This document shows, piece by piece, positions 27,305 to 36,453 of a stretch of DNA of 64,000 nt. Positions within the stretch are counted from its first letter, which is position 1. The number at the start of each line of letters is the position of its first letter. Under the pieces are notes generated by a model. It saw only the letters and a program-made list of their open reading frames with translations, searched no databases and had not been told where the DNA came from. The stretch lies in assembly GCA_965283955.1 (NCBI GenBank), contig CBDIQW010000001.1:868001-932000 (forward strand), in the 5' to 3' direction. Source of the stretch: Emticicia sp965283955. Its GTDB lineage: Bacteria > Bacteroidota > Bacteroidia > Cytophagales > Spirosomataceae. The position numbers and the translations under genes are program-made.

Positions 27305-27885
27305 AGCCTTTCAAGCGGTCAAAAGCCCCCGACTGGCTAATAAAAAACTGGAAAAAATGGGGCGAGCGATTTAAACAAAAATTGGATAATTCTAAAAAGA
27401 AGAATGAGTTTATATGGTATTCTTATAAGAAAGAAAAAGTAAATAAGCTTTTATACCCGATTCTTCGAGATTTAACCCAAAATCACTGCTCATTTTGTGA
27501 TGGTTTTCCACTCCAACAAACAGGAGAAACCATTGAGCATTTCAAACCTAAAAGCAAATTTCCATTACTGTCTTATCAATGGAAAAATCTTTATATAAGT
27601 TGTCATAATTGTCAGCAAAAATTAGATGAATTTAATGATTCTCTATTAAAACCTGATAAAAATAATTATAAGTTTTCAGAATATTTTATTTTCAACTATT
27701 CTTCTGGTGAAATAAAAGAAAATCCTGCTAAACCGTTATCAAATCAGCAAAAAGCTAAAGAAACGATAAGAATTTACAGGTTAAATGATTTTGGCCGACC
27801 AGAAGACAGAAAAAGAGTTTTTAAGCAATTCAACGATTCAAATAACCCAGTGATTGATGATTTTGCTTATCGTTTTATGCTATAA
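27301..27885 (+). CDS. ptuB: Septu-like HNH nuclease (PtuB-like)
   Basis: A 194-residue HNH endonuclease of the TIGR02646 type. The zinc-binding and catalytic elements are HCSFCDGFP (about 61-69), GETIEHFKPKSKFPLL (about 75-90, with the first histidine) and LYISCHNCQQKL (about 97-108). The C-terminus (DDFAYRFML) looks complete for the short family form. Its start codon overlaps the ATPase stop codon, so the two proteins are made together. In Septu this subunit cuts nucleic acid when the ATPase signals infection. Only 14 bases separate it from glyS. Confidence 0.82.
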   Translation: MKPFKRSKAPDWLIKNWKKWGERFKQKLDNSKKKNEFIWYSYKKEKVNKLLYPILRDLTQNHCSFCDGFPLQQTGETIEHFKPKSKFPLLSYQWKNLYISCHNCQQKLDEFNDSLLKPDKNNYKFSEYFIFNYSSGEIKENPAKPLSNQQKAKETIRIYRLNDFGRPEDRKRVFKQFNDSNNPVIDDFAYRFML

Positions 27886-27899
27886 TTTAAATTAATAAA

Positions 27900-29402
27900 A
27901 TGAGTCAACCAGCCGCAGCTCCTGCAACCAGTCTCCAAGACATCATCAGCCATGCAAAAGAATATGGCTTCGTGTTTCCTTCGTCCGAAATTTATGATGG
28001 ACTTCAAGCCGTTTATGACTACGGTCAGAATGGCGTTGAATTAAAAAATAACCTCAAAGCTGCATGGTGGAAAGCCATGACTCAGCTTCATGATAATATC
28101 GTGGGGATTGATGCCGCTATTTTCATGCACCCACTTACGTGGAAAGCGTCGGGTCACGTAGATGGCTTCAACGACCCAATGATTGATAACAAAGACAGCA
28201 AAAAACGCTACCGTGCCGACCAACTTTTGGAAGGTAAAGCCGAAGAATATGCTAAAGCTGGCGAAACCGAAAAAGCTCAAAATTTGCTCAATGAAATGGG
28301 TAGATTATTGGGTGCTGAAGATTTAGAAGGTGTAAGAAACTTAATTATTGCCGAAAACATTGTTTGCCCAATCTCAAAAACTCTGAATTGGACAGAAGTT
28401 CGTCAATTTAACCTCATGTTTTCAACCCAAGTTGGTTCGGTTGCCGAAGATTCGAGTTTGATTTATTTACGTCCAGAAACTGCTCAAGGTATTTTTGTAA
28501 ACTTCTTGAACGTACAAAAAAGTGGTCGTATGAAAGTGCCTTTTGGCATTGCCCAAATCGGAAAAGCTTTCAGAAATGAGATTGTAGCTCGTCAATTTAT
28601 TTTCCGTATGCGTGAGTTTGAACAAATGGAAATGCAGTTTTTCATTCGTCCTGACACTTCCACAGAATGGTATAATAATTGGAAAGAGACTCGTTTGAAA
28701 TTCCATAAAGCAATTGGTCTTCCTGCCGAAAAATTAAAGTATCACGACCACGAGAAATTGGCTCACTATGCCAGTGCAGCCGTTGATATTGAGTTTGAAT
28801 TCCCATTCGGATTTAGAGAAATCGAAGGTATTCATGCCCGAGGCGATTTCGATTTAAGAAATCACCAAGAATTATCGAAGAAAAAACAGCAATATTTTGA
28901 TGCTGACCTTGATGAAAACGGTAAACCTTACGGAAATTATATTCCGCACGTAGTAGAAACTTCGGTAGGTGCTGACCGCCTTTTCTTGGCTACTTTCTGT
29001 AATGCTTTCACAAAACAAACGATTCCAAGTAACGAAGAAGGCAAAGAAGACAAAGAAAGAGTTTATTTGAAATTGCACCCAGCTTTAGCCCCAATCAAAG
29101 CTGCGGTATTGCCACTGGTGAAAAGAGACGGCTTGGCCGAAAAAGCTGAAGCAATTGCAAGCTCATTGAAATCGTCGTTCCGTACGGTTTATGATGATGG
29201 TGGTGCAATCGGTAAGCGTTATACTCGCCAAGATTTAATCGGAACACCATTCTGTATTGCGGTTGATTACCAAACAATGGAAGACGATACCGTAACGATT
29301 CGTCACCGTGACTCAATGACGCAGGAGCGTGTTTCGATTGCTGAATTGAAAGAAAAAATTGGTTACGCAGTGAGCATGGAGAGAATTTTGGAAGCGATAT
29401 AA
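27900..29402 (+). CDS. glyS: Glycine-tRNA ligase, alpha2 type
   Basis: A 500-residue class II synthetase of the single-chain (alpha2) type also found in eukaryotes and archaea. Class II motifs are visible: the motif 1 region around KNNLKAAWWKAM, motif 2 FGIAQIGKAFRNEI with REFEQMEMQFF, the glycine-binding YLRPETAQGIFVNF, motif 3 VETSVGADRLFLA, and the C-terminal anticodon-binding domain (LAPIKAAVLPL, GKRYTRQDLIGTPF). It is an essential gene. It starts 14 bases after the PtuB-like stop, without a visible promoter of its own, so it may be read from the defence operon promoter. Confidence 0.95.
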   Translation: MSQPAAAPATSLQDIISHAKEYGFVFPSSEIYDGLQAVYDYGQNGVELKNNLKAAWWKAMTQLHDNIVGIDAAIFMHPLTWKASGHVDGFNDPMIDNKDSKKRYRADQLLEGKAEEYAKAGETEKAQNLLNEMGRLLGAEDLEGVRNLIIAENIVCPISKTLNWTEVRQFNLMFSTQVGSVAEDSSLIYLRPETAQGIFVNFLNVQKSGRMKVPFGIAQIGKAFRNEIVARQFIFRMREFEQMEMQFFIRPDTSTEWYNNWKETRLKFHKAIGLPAEKLKYHDHEKLAHYASAAVDIEFEFPFGFREIEGIHARGDFDLRNHQELSKKKQQYFDADLDENGKPYGNYIPHVVETSVGADRLFLATFCNAFTKQTIPSNEEGKEDKERVYLKLHPALAPIKAAVLPLVKRDGLAEKAEAIASSLKSSFRTVYDDGGAIGKRYTRQDLIGTPFCIAVDYQTMEDDTVTIRHRDSMTQERVSIAELKEKIGYAVSMERILEAI

Positions 29403-29409
29403 TTGTTAC

Positions 29410-29451
29410 AAATTCCCGTTTCCTTCGACTTCGCTCAGGGAACGGGAATTT
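29410..29451 (+). terminator. Terminator after glyS
   Basis: AAATTCCCGTT (29410-29420) pairs with AACGGGAATTT (29441-29451), followed by a T-rich run. The loop contains CCTTCGACTTCGCTCAGG, itself an imperfect palindrome of a kind that recurs between genes in Bacteroidota. It also faces the convergent small gene that follows. Confidence 0.7.
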
Positions 29452-29458
29452 ATATTTT

Positions 29459-29677
29459 TCAATTCAAATCATCAGTTTTTGTGGCATCGTAAACAGATTT
29501 TATGGCTGCCATTTCCTTTACCAAAAAAGTTTGTAGTTGTTCGTTAAAATCTTTTTTATCTTCTTCCGAAAGGCTTTCGTATAAACCTTTAAGTTCTTGA
29601 TTGATTGCCAATTTTTCTGCTTCTGTTTCGGCGTTCATACCTCTTACATGATATGATTTCAGATTAAAATTTTTCAT
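29459..29677 (-). CDS. Small acidic helical protein, unknown function
   Basis: A 72-residue soluble protein, predicted mostly helical, with many charged residues (EAEKLAINQELKGLYESLSE, then EDKKDFNEQLQ). There is no signal peptide, membrane segment or cysteine. A TAACTTTG element on the same strand (29707-29700), about 25 bases upstream of the ATG, supports it as a real gene. I recognise no family. Confidence 0.6.
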   Translation of the reverse strand: MKNFNLKSYHVRGMNAETEAEKLAINQELKGLYESLSEEDKKDFNEQLQTFLVKEMAAIKSVYDATKTDDLN

Positions 29678-29842
29678 TTTTCACGTTGGTTTTCGGTCAC
29701 AAAGTTAAAGGAATTCTTCCAAACATCTTTCTCAATAATTAGTCACAGATACGTTTAATAAATTTTTGGTATATAAAACATCCTTCTTTATTGATATATT
29801 ACAATTTTTACTTAACATTGTCATATCTAATCTTTCACATAT

Positions 29843-30583
29843 ATGAAGGATAATAAATTGCCTATACATTATACAATACTTTTCTCATACTTGATTGTAG
29901 CTTTCTTTCTTAACACGAATCTACGTATCACGTTGAATGTATTGTTTTGTCTATTCTGTGCTTTTTTCTATTATGGCAGTCGGAAAAAAACAATTAATAC
30001 ACAAGATATTTACTTTATAGTAAGCTTAATTTGTGCAGCAATAGCCTCATTAGTGCCAATCTGGCGGCATCTTCAAGTGGGACTTGTCATAGAAATGCTG
30101 ATTTCTATATTAATGCTGATTTTCATTCTTTTATGTCTAAAAAGTAAAACTCAATATTTATTTTTAGGTACAAACTGGGGATTAGTACTTGGCATTATCC
30201 TGATTGTTTTATCATTAATCTATTTTACCAATCATTTTCTGCCTTACATTAATGATTTAAATGCTCCTCTTGCAGTAATTTTTGTTTTCATTTTAGGGTT
30301 TATTTTTATTATTACACTCATTAGGGCGGTCAATGACACCAACTATTATCAATTTTTTTTAGGTGTCTGTCTTATTATTAGCTCATGCATAGTGGCTGCA
30401 TTTTCGATTTATCATAATACATTTGCTCTTAATAATTATTTGGAAGATGCTCTGGCTATGTCAGGTATATTTTTTTTGACAAATGGTATGCTAAAAAATA
30501 CTATCCTATTACAATCATCTGAGAGTTATCACCAGCATCATCGTAACTTTTCAATTTTGTACTTTCTGAAAAAGATTTTTTGA
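29843..30583 (+). CDS. Integral membrane protein, possibly YhhN-like
   Basis: A 246-residue protein with about eight hydrophobic helices covering nearly all of it and a short basic, histidine-rich tail (SYHQHHRNF). The regular spacing of helices without large loops, and its size, resemble the YhhN/TMEM86 lysoplasmalogenase-like group. I cannot point to its catalytic residues with confidence, so the family is tentative. It is a single gene between glyS and the giant adhesin locus. Confidence 0.55.
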   Translation: MKDNKLPIHYTILFSYLIVAFFLNTNLRITLNVLFCLFCAFFYYGSRKKTINTQDIYFIVSLICAAIASLVPIWRHLQVGLVIEMLISILMLIFILLCLKSKTQYLFLGTNWGLVLGIILIVLSLIYFTNHFLPYINDLNAPLAVIFVFILGFIFIITLIRAVNDTNYYQFFLGVCLIISSCIVAAFSIYHNTFALNNYLEDALAMSGIFFLTNGMLKNTILLQSSESYHQHHRNFSILYFLKKIF

Positions 30584-30699
30584 CAATTTGGGCTTAATTA
30601 TTGAAAACAAGCAACAAAAGTAAAGCAATCAATCCCACAGCTGACCACTAAAACTTCAGTCATTTTCGGCTATATATTCCTTAACCATACAGAAGTATA

Positions 30700-30743
30700 A
30701 AAGCACTAAACCGTACCAACAATTTGTAAGGCTTAGTGCTTTA
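30700..30743 (-). terminator. Terminator of the giant adhesin operon
   Basis: AAAGCACTAA (30700-30709) pairs perfectly with TTAGTGCTTT (30733-30742). It lies immediately after the adhesin stop codon on the minus strand. Confidence 0.55.
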
Positions 30744-30745
30744 TT

Positions 30746-33685
30746 TTATGGATTTATAACAACTTTTTGCACACATTTCTTATTGTCTTCACCCCTTATT
30801 ACCACAAAATGAATACCTTTAGTAAGATGTACATCAGGGCGAATCGTGATAATTTTTGACTCATTTTTACTTGTACCAAACGAGAGGTCTTTTCCACTCA
30901 TATCATAAAGTTTAATTGTTTTTACTTTAATATTTCTCAAATACAAATTTATTTCATCGCCTTTAGTCCAAGGGTTCGGGAATACTGAACATATCGGATC
31001 TGTATTAGTAAAATTCGCTTCGATTGCATCAAGATATTTCTTTGTTCCATCTTTGTCGATATAAACCAAACGATAACAATTTTTGCCAGCAAATGGCTGA
31101 TAATCAACACTTTCATAAGTACTTGCAGAGCCATTTGCCTTTATCTCGCCTATTTTTACAAAATTCTTACAATCTTCGCTACGTTCTAAGATATATCTAT
31201 CAGCTTTGATCTCATAATGGCTCTGCCAATTGAGTTGTACACTTTGTGCTTCTATTTCTTTACCGCTAAAACTAATTTCTGTAAAATCATTGGCGGTTGC
31301 TCCATTTTCTGAAAACTTATTTACATCAAATTGCAAGTAAAAGAAATCTTTAGCGATTTGGTTTCCGATAACATTCTTATAAATAACGTAGCTATCTCCC
31401 TCCGTAAAATTATCATTATTTTCAAAACCACAATCTTCTCTGATTCCATCATAGTGTAGAATATTGAAATCATTAATGGTTAGATTTGGTAAATTGGTCG
31501 AGGTTTTATACTCATTCAATTCTTCATTTAAGTAATAAATACGTAATGAGACATCAGTAGGAAACTCATTCAAAAGAGAGCTTTGAAAATCGACATAGCG
31601 AGCCATTAGCTTTGTATCGTTTTTGGTGGCTGGAATTGCAGAACTTCCTCGTCCATAATGACGAATCGAAATAGAAACTTTACCCAAATTTAAGCCATTA
31701 GGATTAACTGAAGCATAGATTCTCCCTGAATTATCATGCAAGTCAAACCATCTATTTCCTTTCACACTATCAGCCGAAACTTGCAAACAATTGTTGAAGT
31801 TATTCTCAAAATTTGCGATACAAGGTGAAATCGAAACTTTGAGTGGTAATCGTTCACTTTCGCAAGAAGCCAGATTCTGCGTGGCTGCAAAATAGATGAT
31901 TTCACCATCTGTTTTTGTATCAGGTATTGGTGTTTGTCTAAACGCATCTTTAGCAGTTAATGAAGCATACCAAACTACATTATTTTGTGGCAAAGTAGTT
32001 GCTGTAAGTGCAAGACTTGGAGCATTTCGACAATAAGCAATATCGCTAACAATTGGTTTTTCTGGAATCGCAGCAACCTCAACGTCAAACGATTTTCGCT
32101 CGCTTTCACAACCAAAAGGTGTTATTTGGCTCACATAATAAGTGGTTTTATTCAATTCAGTTATATCAATTTTTGGTATTGTTTTATCAGCAGTTGTATC
32201 AGTAGCTGAATCATACCAAAGTAAAGAATTTGTTGCCGAAACAGCCCTCGTTATATCAAAAACTGTATTTTGACAAACGACCTGATTCGAAACGTCAGGT
32301 GCAACTGGGCTTGGTTTTAGTTCTACTTTTAAATCTTCTGTCGAACGATTACATGTTGTCGTATTATCAACCAAAAATGCGATTCTACCACGATAAGTAC
32401 CAATTTCGTTGATAATTGCAATACCATTGGCATTGGTTGGAATATCCGTATAAGTACTTCCAGTTTTTTTCTGCCATTGATACATAAGCACATTCCCTGT
32501 AATACTCAGACTACTGAATGATAATTTACTTACATTTCCATCACAAAGACTCATTGTTGCTAATTTCCCTACAATCTGATTTACTGTCAATATGGCTTCT
32601 TCTGAGATAACAGTATTTTTATCATCTTTTATTATGCAACGATATTTTGTCAAATTCGGATTTTCAGCATTTCCGATATTGTTTATTTTGAGCAAATTAG
32701 ACGTTTCATTAGCTAAATCTATAAAACTTGTTTCGTTTGGCCTTTGGCGTTGCCATTGGTAAGTAAATGCACTCGGAGCGGTAGCCGTAACCCTAAATGT
32801 CACTGAATTTCCGTCGCAATCGGCCTCTGAAGTTGGTTGTTTAGTAAATTTTAGGCTCGGAATAATAGTGGCAGTAATAGCAGTGCGTTGACCTACACAT
32901 CCAAAAGCAGATACTTGAGCCACATAGCGTGTATAGATACCAACCGCTGTAAATACAGGAGCGACTGTCGAAAATGTAGAAGTAGTTGGAGTGGTGTACC
33001 AACGTAACACTTGGTTTTCGACAGGAGTCCCTTCGGCAGAGAATGTCAACGTATTTCCTTCATAGATTGGACTTAATGTAGTGTTTTTCGGGGCTGGAGG
33101 CAATGCACCCACGGAAACATTTATTACTGCTCTTGGCCCTTCACAGCCTTCGTCAGTACGGTCAGATACATAATATTTGAATACGCCTGCTATACTTGTA
33201 TTAGGTGTTGGAGCTGTTCTAAATCCACTTCCCCCTACCTCTTGCGTGTACCACACAAGGTTTTGAATTGGGCTATCAACTTTTAATCTTACCGCATTTG
33301 CATTCTGACAGTAAAACACGCTCGAAACCGATGGAGCTGGTGGGAAACCACTAACAATAAGTTTGGCAGCATCAGTTGGCTCGGTACATTCAAAACCTTG
33401 TGTATTGAATTTGACTAAACAACGATAATAAACTCCTTGCTCATAGGTTGCTTTGGTAAATTTTAAAATACTTGTTGAGCTTCCAACAATTCCATTTCCG
33501 TCAGTTAAGTTTGTCCATGCCCCACTCGTACCAGGTCGAGTTTGCCATTGATAACTCATTACACTTCCTGTAATAGTAAAATAGTTTTGTAAATTAAATT
33601 CATTGGTAGCTCCTACACATATACCTAAATTAGGCATTGAACCTACCAAAGAATTGACTGTCAATGTCGATATTTCAGAAGTCAA
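30746..33685 (-). CDS. Giant Ig-like adhesin, C-terminal segment with T9SS sorting domain
   Basis: This 979-residue segment holds the last Ig-like modules and the C-terminal sorting domain. The Ig-like units of about 80-90 residues show paired cysteines and motifs such as YQWQRQRPNETSF, YRCIIKDDKN and QNTVFDITRA. A jelly-roll-like region follows (FDLHDNSGRIYASVNPNG; SVQLNWQSHYEIKADRYILE, a fibronectin-type strand). The end (CSVFPNPWTKGDEINLYL, GIHFVVIRGEDN, CVQKVVINP) is a type A T9SS signal: the product is exported across the outer membrane and anchored or released. It starts where the upstream segment loses frame, so the ATG here is probably internal. The frame joins the next segment if one G is added near 33747. 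Confidence 0.8.
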   Translation of the reverse strand: MTSEISTLTVNSLVGSMPNLGICVGATNEFNLQNYFTITGSVMSYQWQTRPGTSGAWTNLTDGNGIVGSSTSILKFTKATYEQGVYYRCLVKFNTQGFECTEPTDAAKLIVSGFPPAPSVSSVFYCQNANAVRLKVDSPIQNLVWYTQEVGGSGFRTAPTPNTSIAGVFKYYVSDRTDEGCEGPRAVINVSVGALPPAPKNTTLSPIYEGNTLTFSAEGTPVENQVLRWYTTPTTSTFSTVAPVFTAVGIYTRYVAQVSAFGCVGQRTAITATIIPSLKFTKQPTSEADCDGNSVTFRVTATAPSAFTYQWQRQRPNETSFIDLANETSNLLKINNIGNAENPNLTKYRCIIKDDKNTVISEEAILTVNQIVGKLATMSLCDGNVSKLSFSSLSITGNVLMYQWQKKTGSTYTDIPTNANGIAIINEIGTYRGRIAFLVDNTTTCNRSTEDLKVELKPSPVAPDVSNQVVCQNTVFDITRAVSATNSLLWYDSATDTTADKTIPKIDITELNKTTYYVSQITPFGCESERKSFDVEVAAIPEKPIVSDIAYCRNAPSLALTATTLPQNNVVWYASLTAKDAFRQTPIPDTKTDGEIIYFAATQNLASCESERLPLKVSISPCIANFENNFNNCLQVSADSVKGNRWFDLHDNSGRIYASVNPNGLNLGKVSISIRHYGRGSSAIPATKNDTKLMARYVDFQSSLLNEFPTDVSLRIYYLNEELNEYKTSTNLPNLTINDFNILHYDGIREDCGFENNDNFTEGDSYVIYKNVIGNQIAKDFFYLQFDVNKFSENGATANDFTEISFSGKEIEAQSVQLNWQSHYEIKADRYILERSEDCKNFVKIGEIKANGSASTYESVDYQPFAGKNCYRLVYIDKDGTKKYLDAIEANFTNTDPICSVFPNPWTKGDEINLYLRNIKVKTIKLYDMSGKDLSFGTSKNESKIITIRPDVHLTKGIHFVVIRGEDNKKCVQKVVINP

Positions 33686-36453
33686 AAACTGTCCATTATT
33701 TCCAATAATACAGCGGTATTGGGTTTGGTCTGGATTATTGACATCTCCACATTTGACACCGCCATTGCCTTAGCGTACCAACCTCTGATTCCTTTCCCAT
33801 CTTCAACTAAATTGACAAAATCAGGGTCATTTGGACGTTTTCGTTGCCATTGGTAAGTAAATTCTGCTTTTGATCCAACTGCAACAACACCAAAATAGAC
33901 TGAATTTCCTCTACAATCAACTTGATTTAATGGTTGCTGGGTGATATGAAAATAATTTAAAACTTTTGCGATGATTGGCAATCTGACGCTTTCGCAACCA
34001 GAAATTGGATCAATCTGTGTTACCCAGTATGAGTATGTTCCAACAGCCGAAAATGAAGGAGCTGTTGTGGTACCTGTTCCGCCCGACGCACGATTATACC
34101 ACATTAAAGTAGCGTCTGAAACGGTTGTTCGAGCAGCAAAAGTTAATGTAGCAGGCGTGATTACATCGTATGTAATAATCTCAGGTTGTGGAGTTGAATT
34201 CACAGTGACTAAAAACGGTGCAGACGAAACATTGAACCCACACTGAGTTGAAGTGCAGCTAACTGTATATGAGGTATTATTTGTTGGCGAAACAGATATT
34301 GTAGCAGTTGATTGTCCACTCGACCATGCGATTATCCCTTCGCAATTATTAGCAGTGAGTGTTGTACTTCTACCCAAACAAATCACATTTGTACCTAAAA
34401 TATTTGGCTTTGAAGCAATTAAAACATTCAATTTGGCACCATTTAAATCATCTTCAGTTGTATATCTGGCACAAGTAGTCGAACCTCCTGTCGAAAAATT
34501 CACTTTACAGCGATAATACTGCTCATCAGCATTGGTTGCAGCATTAATGGTAAATGTAGTTGCTGTTGCATCTGCTATATCATTCCATGTACCAGATGTG
34601 CCTATTCGTCGCTGCCATTGATAACCTTGAATATTTCCCGAAATAGTAATAGCTGATAAATTAAAATTTGCATTTGCTCCATCACAGATAGTTTGATCTG
34701 CAAGACTTCCCTCAACCGAGTTCACAGTAAGTACCGCAACCGTTGAAGTTAAACTGCAAACGGCATTTGAAACTACAACCCTATATTCAGTCATATTTGG
34801 GTCAGATGCACTACCCACATCACTAATTGTCAATGCATTAGACGTAGCAGCAACGATATCTGTGAAAGTTCCGTTTGGCATTTTCCGTTGCCATTGATAA
34901 GTTGTTACCGAAGTTGCGATAACCCTAAATGTCACCGAATTTCCATTACAATCTGCTTCATTTTTAGGTTGAGTTGTAATAGTAGGATACGCATTGACTG
35001 TTATCGTAATTTTATTACTACTATCACTGGTACAAGTTCCATCAAAACAGGTAGCGGTATAATCTACTGAAATAGAAGGACTTACGTTAATTATTGCACC
35101 CGTTGATCCATCACTCCAAGTCACAAGACCAGAACAATTTGTAGCAGTAAGAGTGGTAGATTGACCATTACAGATAGTAGCAGTACCACTAATGATAGGT
35201 GGATCAACAGGAGTTCCTCCTGAAGCTAACGTGACAGTAGCTAAAGAACTTGTTGTGCTGATACAAGAACTTAGTACACAATTAGCTGAATAACTACCCG
35301 CTTCTGAAACTGACAAAGTGCTTCCAGTTTGACCACCATTCCATGTCACAATACCTATACAACCACTGGCAGTTAGAATTGCTGATTGATTTGGACAAAT
35401 AACAACCGAAGCAGGTGTAATTATAGGGGTATTTGGTACTGGATTTACAGTCACCTTCACAATACTCGATACTCCTTGATTACAAGAGCCAGAACCCGTT
35501 CCACTGCATCCATAAATTGCTCGGTAGTATTTAATAATTGTAGCCGTTGTATTATTTGTCAGAACTTTGGTAAAGTTTAGTCCACCTACTTGCTCATTAG
35601 TGTAGGTACCAGATAGAGTCAATGAAGATTGCCACGTTGGCGTACACATTCCCGAACCTCCGATGACCGTAGCATCTAAACTAATATTTCCGCCCGAACA
35701 TATTGTACGCTCAGCGGCATCTGTAATTGTAATTTGTGGATCAGGAACTACTTGAATTTGATATACGTTGGATGAAACTGCATTAGCTCCACAAGCATCT
35801 GTTACTTTTCGGCGGTAATAGGTCGTTTCAGTTAATGCAGGAGGGTCAAAAGTTGTTGTGTTCGCCCCTGAAATATCTAAAAAATTCTGATTATCAGTAG
35901 ATGACTGCCATTGATATAGATAATCTGCCTTACCACCACTCGCCAAACTTACATTTGAGATCGCTCCTGCATTGTATCCTGAACAGTTAACTGTACTTGA
36001 TGAAGCCTCAATACTTCCACCACTCAATGCTGGCAGAATAGTTACACTAAATGTTTGGCTTTTGCTACATCCTGTACTGCTAATTTTTAAGGTTAATGTA
36101 AAGCTAACAGTTCCTGTTTGACCACTTGGAATCGTTGCAGAAATCGGCGATGTACCTAAACTTGCGTCTGTAATACTCGTAAAACCTAACATAGTTGAGG
36201 TCAAACTGTATTTGTCAGGACTACCTAAAGTTAAGCTGTAAGGTAAACTAAAACTCGTGGCTGAATTACACAAGTCAGCAACTGTTCCTACCGTAAAATC
36301 TATACTTGGAGCAACTGTTACCGTCACCGATTCACTAATTGCACTTGTGCAACCGCTTGAGTTACAAACGGCGGTGTAAGAGGTTGTAGTGCTTGGAGAT
36401 ACATTTATACCTGGTTCCACTTGAAGCATTACTCCAAACCACAATACCTGCAC
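33682..36453 (-). CDS. Giant Ig-like adhesin, second-last segment
   Basis: A 923-residue stretch of Ig-like and HYR-type modules with no signal peptide or sorting domain, so it cannot be a secreted protein by itself. Repeating marks include DFTVGTVADLCNSATSFSLP, KVTDACG, ERTICSGGNISLDATVIGG and ICPNQSAILTASGC. Its apparent start lies inside the upstream segment's repeat (GINVSPSTTTSYTAV). Comparison with the paralogous repeat at about 37.7 kb shows one extra base between 36391 and 36440, which causes the frame change. The downstream end is also shifted (near 33747). Confidence 0.75.
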   Translation of the reverse strand: MQVLWFGVMLQVEPGINVSPSTTTSYTAVCNSSGCTSAISESVTVTVAPSIDFTVGTVADLCNSATSFSLPYSLTLGSPDKYSLTSTMLGFTSITDASLGTSPISATIPSGQTGTVSFTLTLKISSTGCSKSQTFSVTILPALSGGSIEASSSTVNCSGYNAGAISNVSLASGGKADYLYQWQSSTDNQNFLDISGANTTTFDPPALTETTYYRRKVTDACGANAVSSNVYQIQVVPDPQITITDAAERTICSGGNISLDATVIGGSGMCTPTWQSSLTLSGTYTNEQVGGLNFTKVLTNNTTATIIKYYRAIYGCSGTGSGSCNQGVSSIVKVTVNPVPNTPIITPASVVICPNQSAILTASGCIGIVTWNGGQTGSTLSVSEAGSYSANCVLSSCISTTSSLATVTLASGGTPVDPPIISGTATICNGQSTTLTATNCSGLVTWSDGSTGAIINVSPSISVDYTATCFDGTCTSDSSNKITITVNAYPTITTQPKNEADCNGNSVTFRVIATSVTTYQWQRKMPNGTFTDIVAATSNALTISDVGSASDPNMTEYRVVVSNAVCSLTSTVAVLTVNSVEGSLADQTICDGANANFNLSAITISGNIQGYQWQRRIGTSGTWNDIADATATTFTINAATNADEQYYRCKVNFSTGGSTTCARYTTEDDLNGAKLNVLIASKPNILGTNVICLGRSTTLTANNCEGIIAWSSGQSTATISVSPTNNTSYTVSCTSTQCGFNVSSAPFLVTVNSTPQPEIITYDVITPATLTFAARTTVSDATLMWYNRASGGTGTTTAPSFSAVGTYSYWVTQIDPISGCESVRLPIIAKVLNYFHITQQPLNQVDCRGNSVYFGVVAVGSKAEFTYQWQRKRPNDPDFVNLVEDGKGIRGWYAKAMAVSNVEMSIIQTKPNTAVLLEIMDSF
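36114..36390. repeat. Perfect 277-bp direct repeat, copy 1
   Basis: Identical base for base to 37417-37693. It encodes the DFTVGTVADLCNSATSFSLP unit and the following strands of the adhesin. Flanking sequence is similar but not identical, so this stretch was recently homogenised or duplicated. Confidence 0.9.

Noticed and set aside
33682..36453. Middle adhesin frames as separate proteins
   Set aside because: They have no signal peptide or sorting domain, begin inside a repeat unit, and continue the neighbouring repeats once one base is changed.
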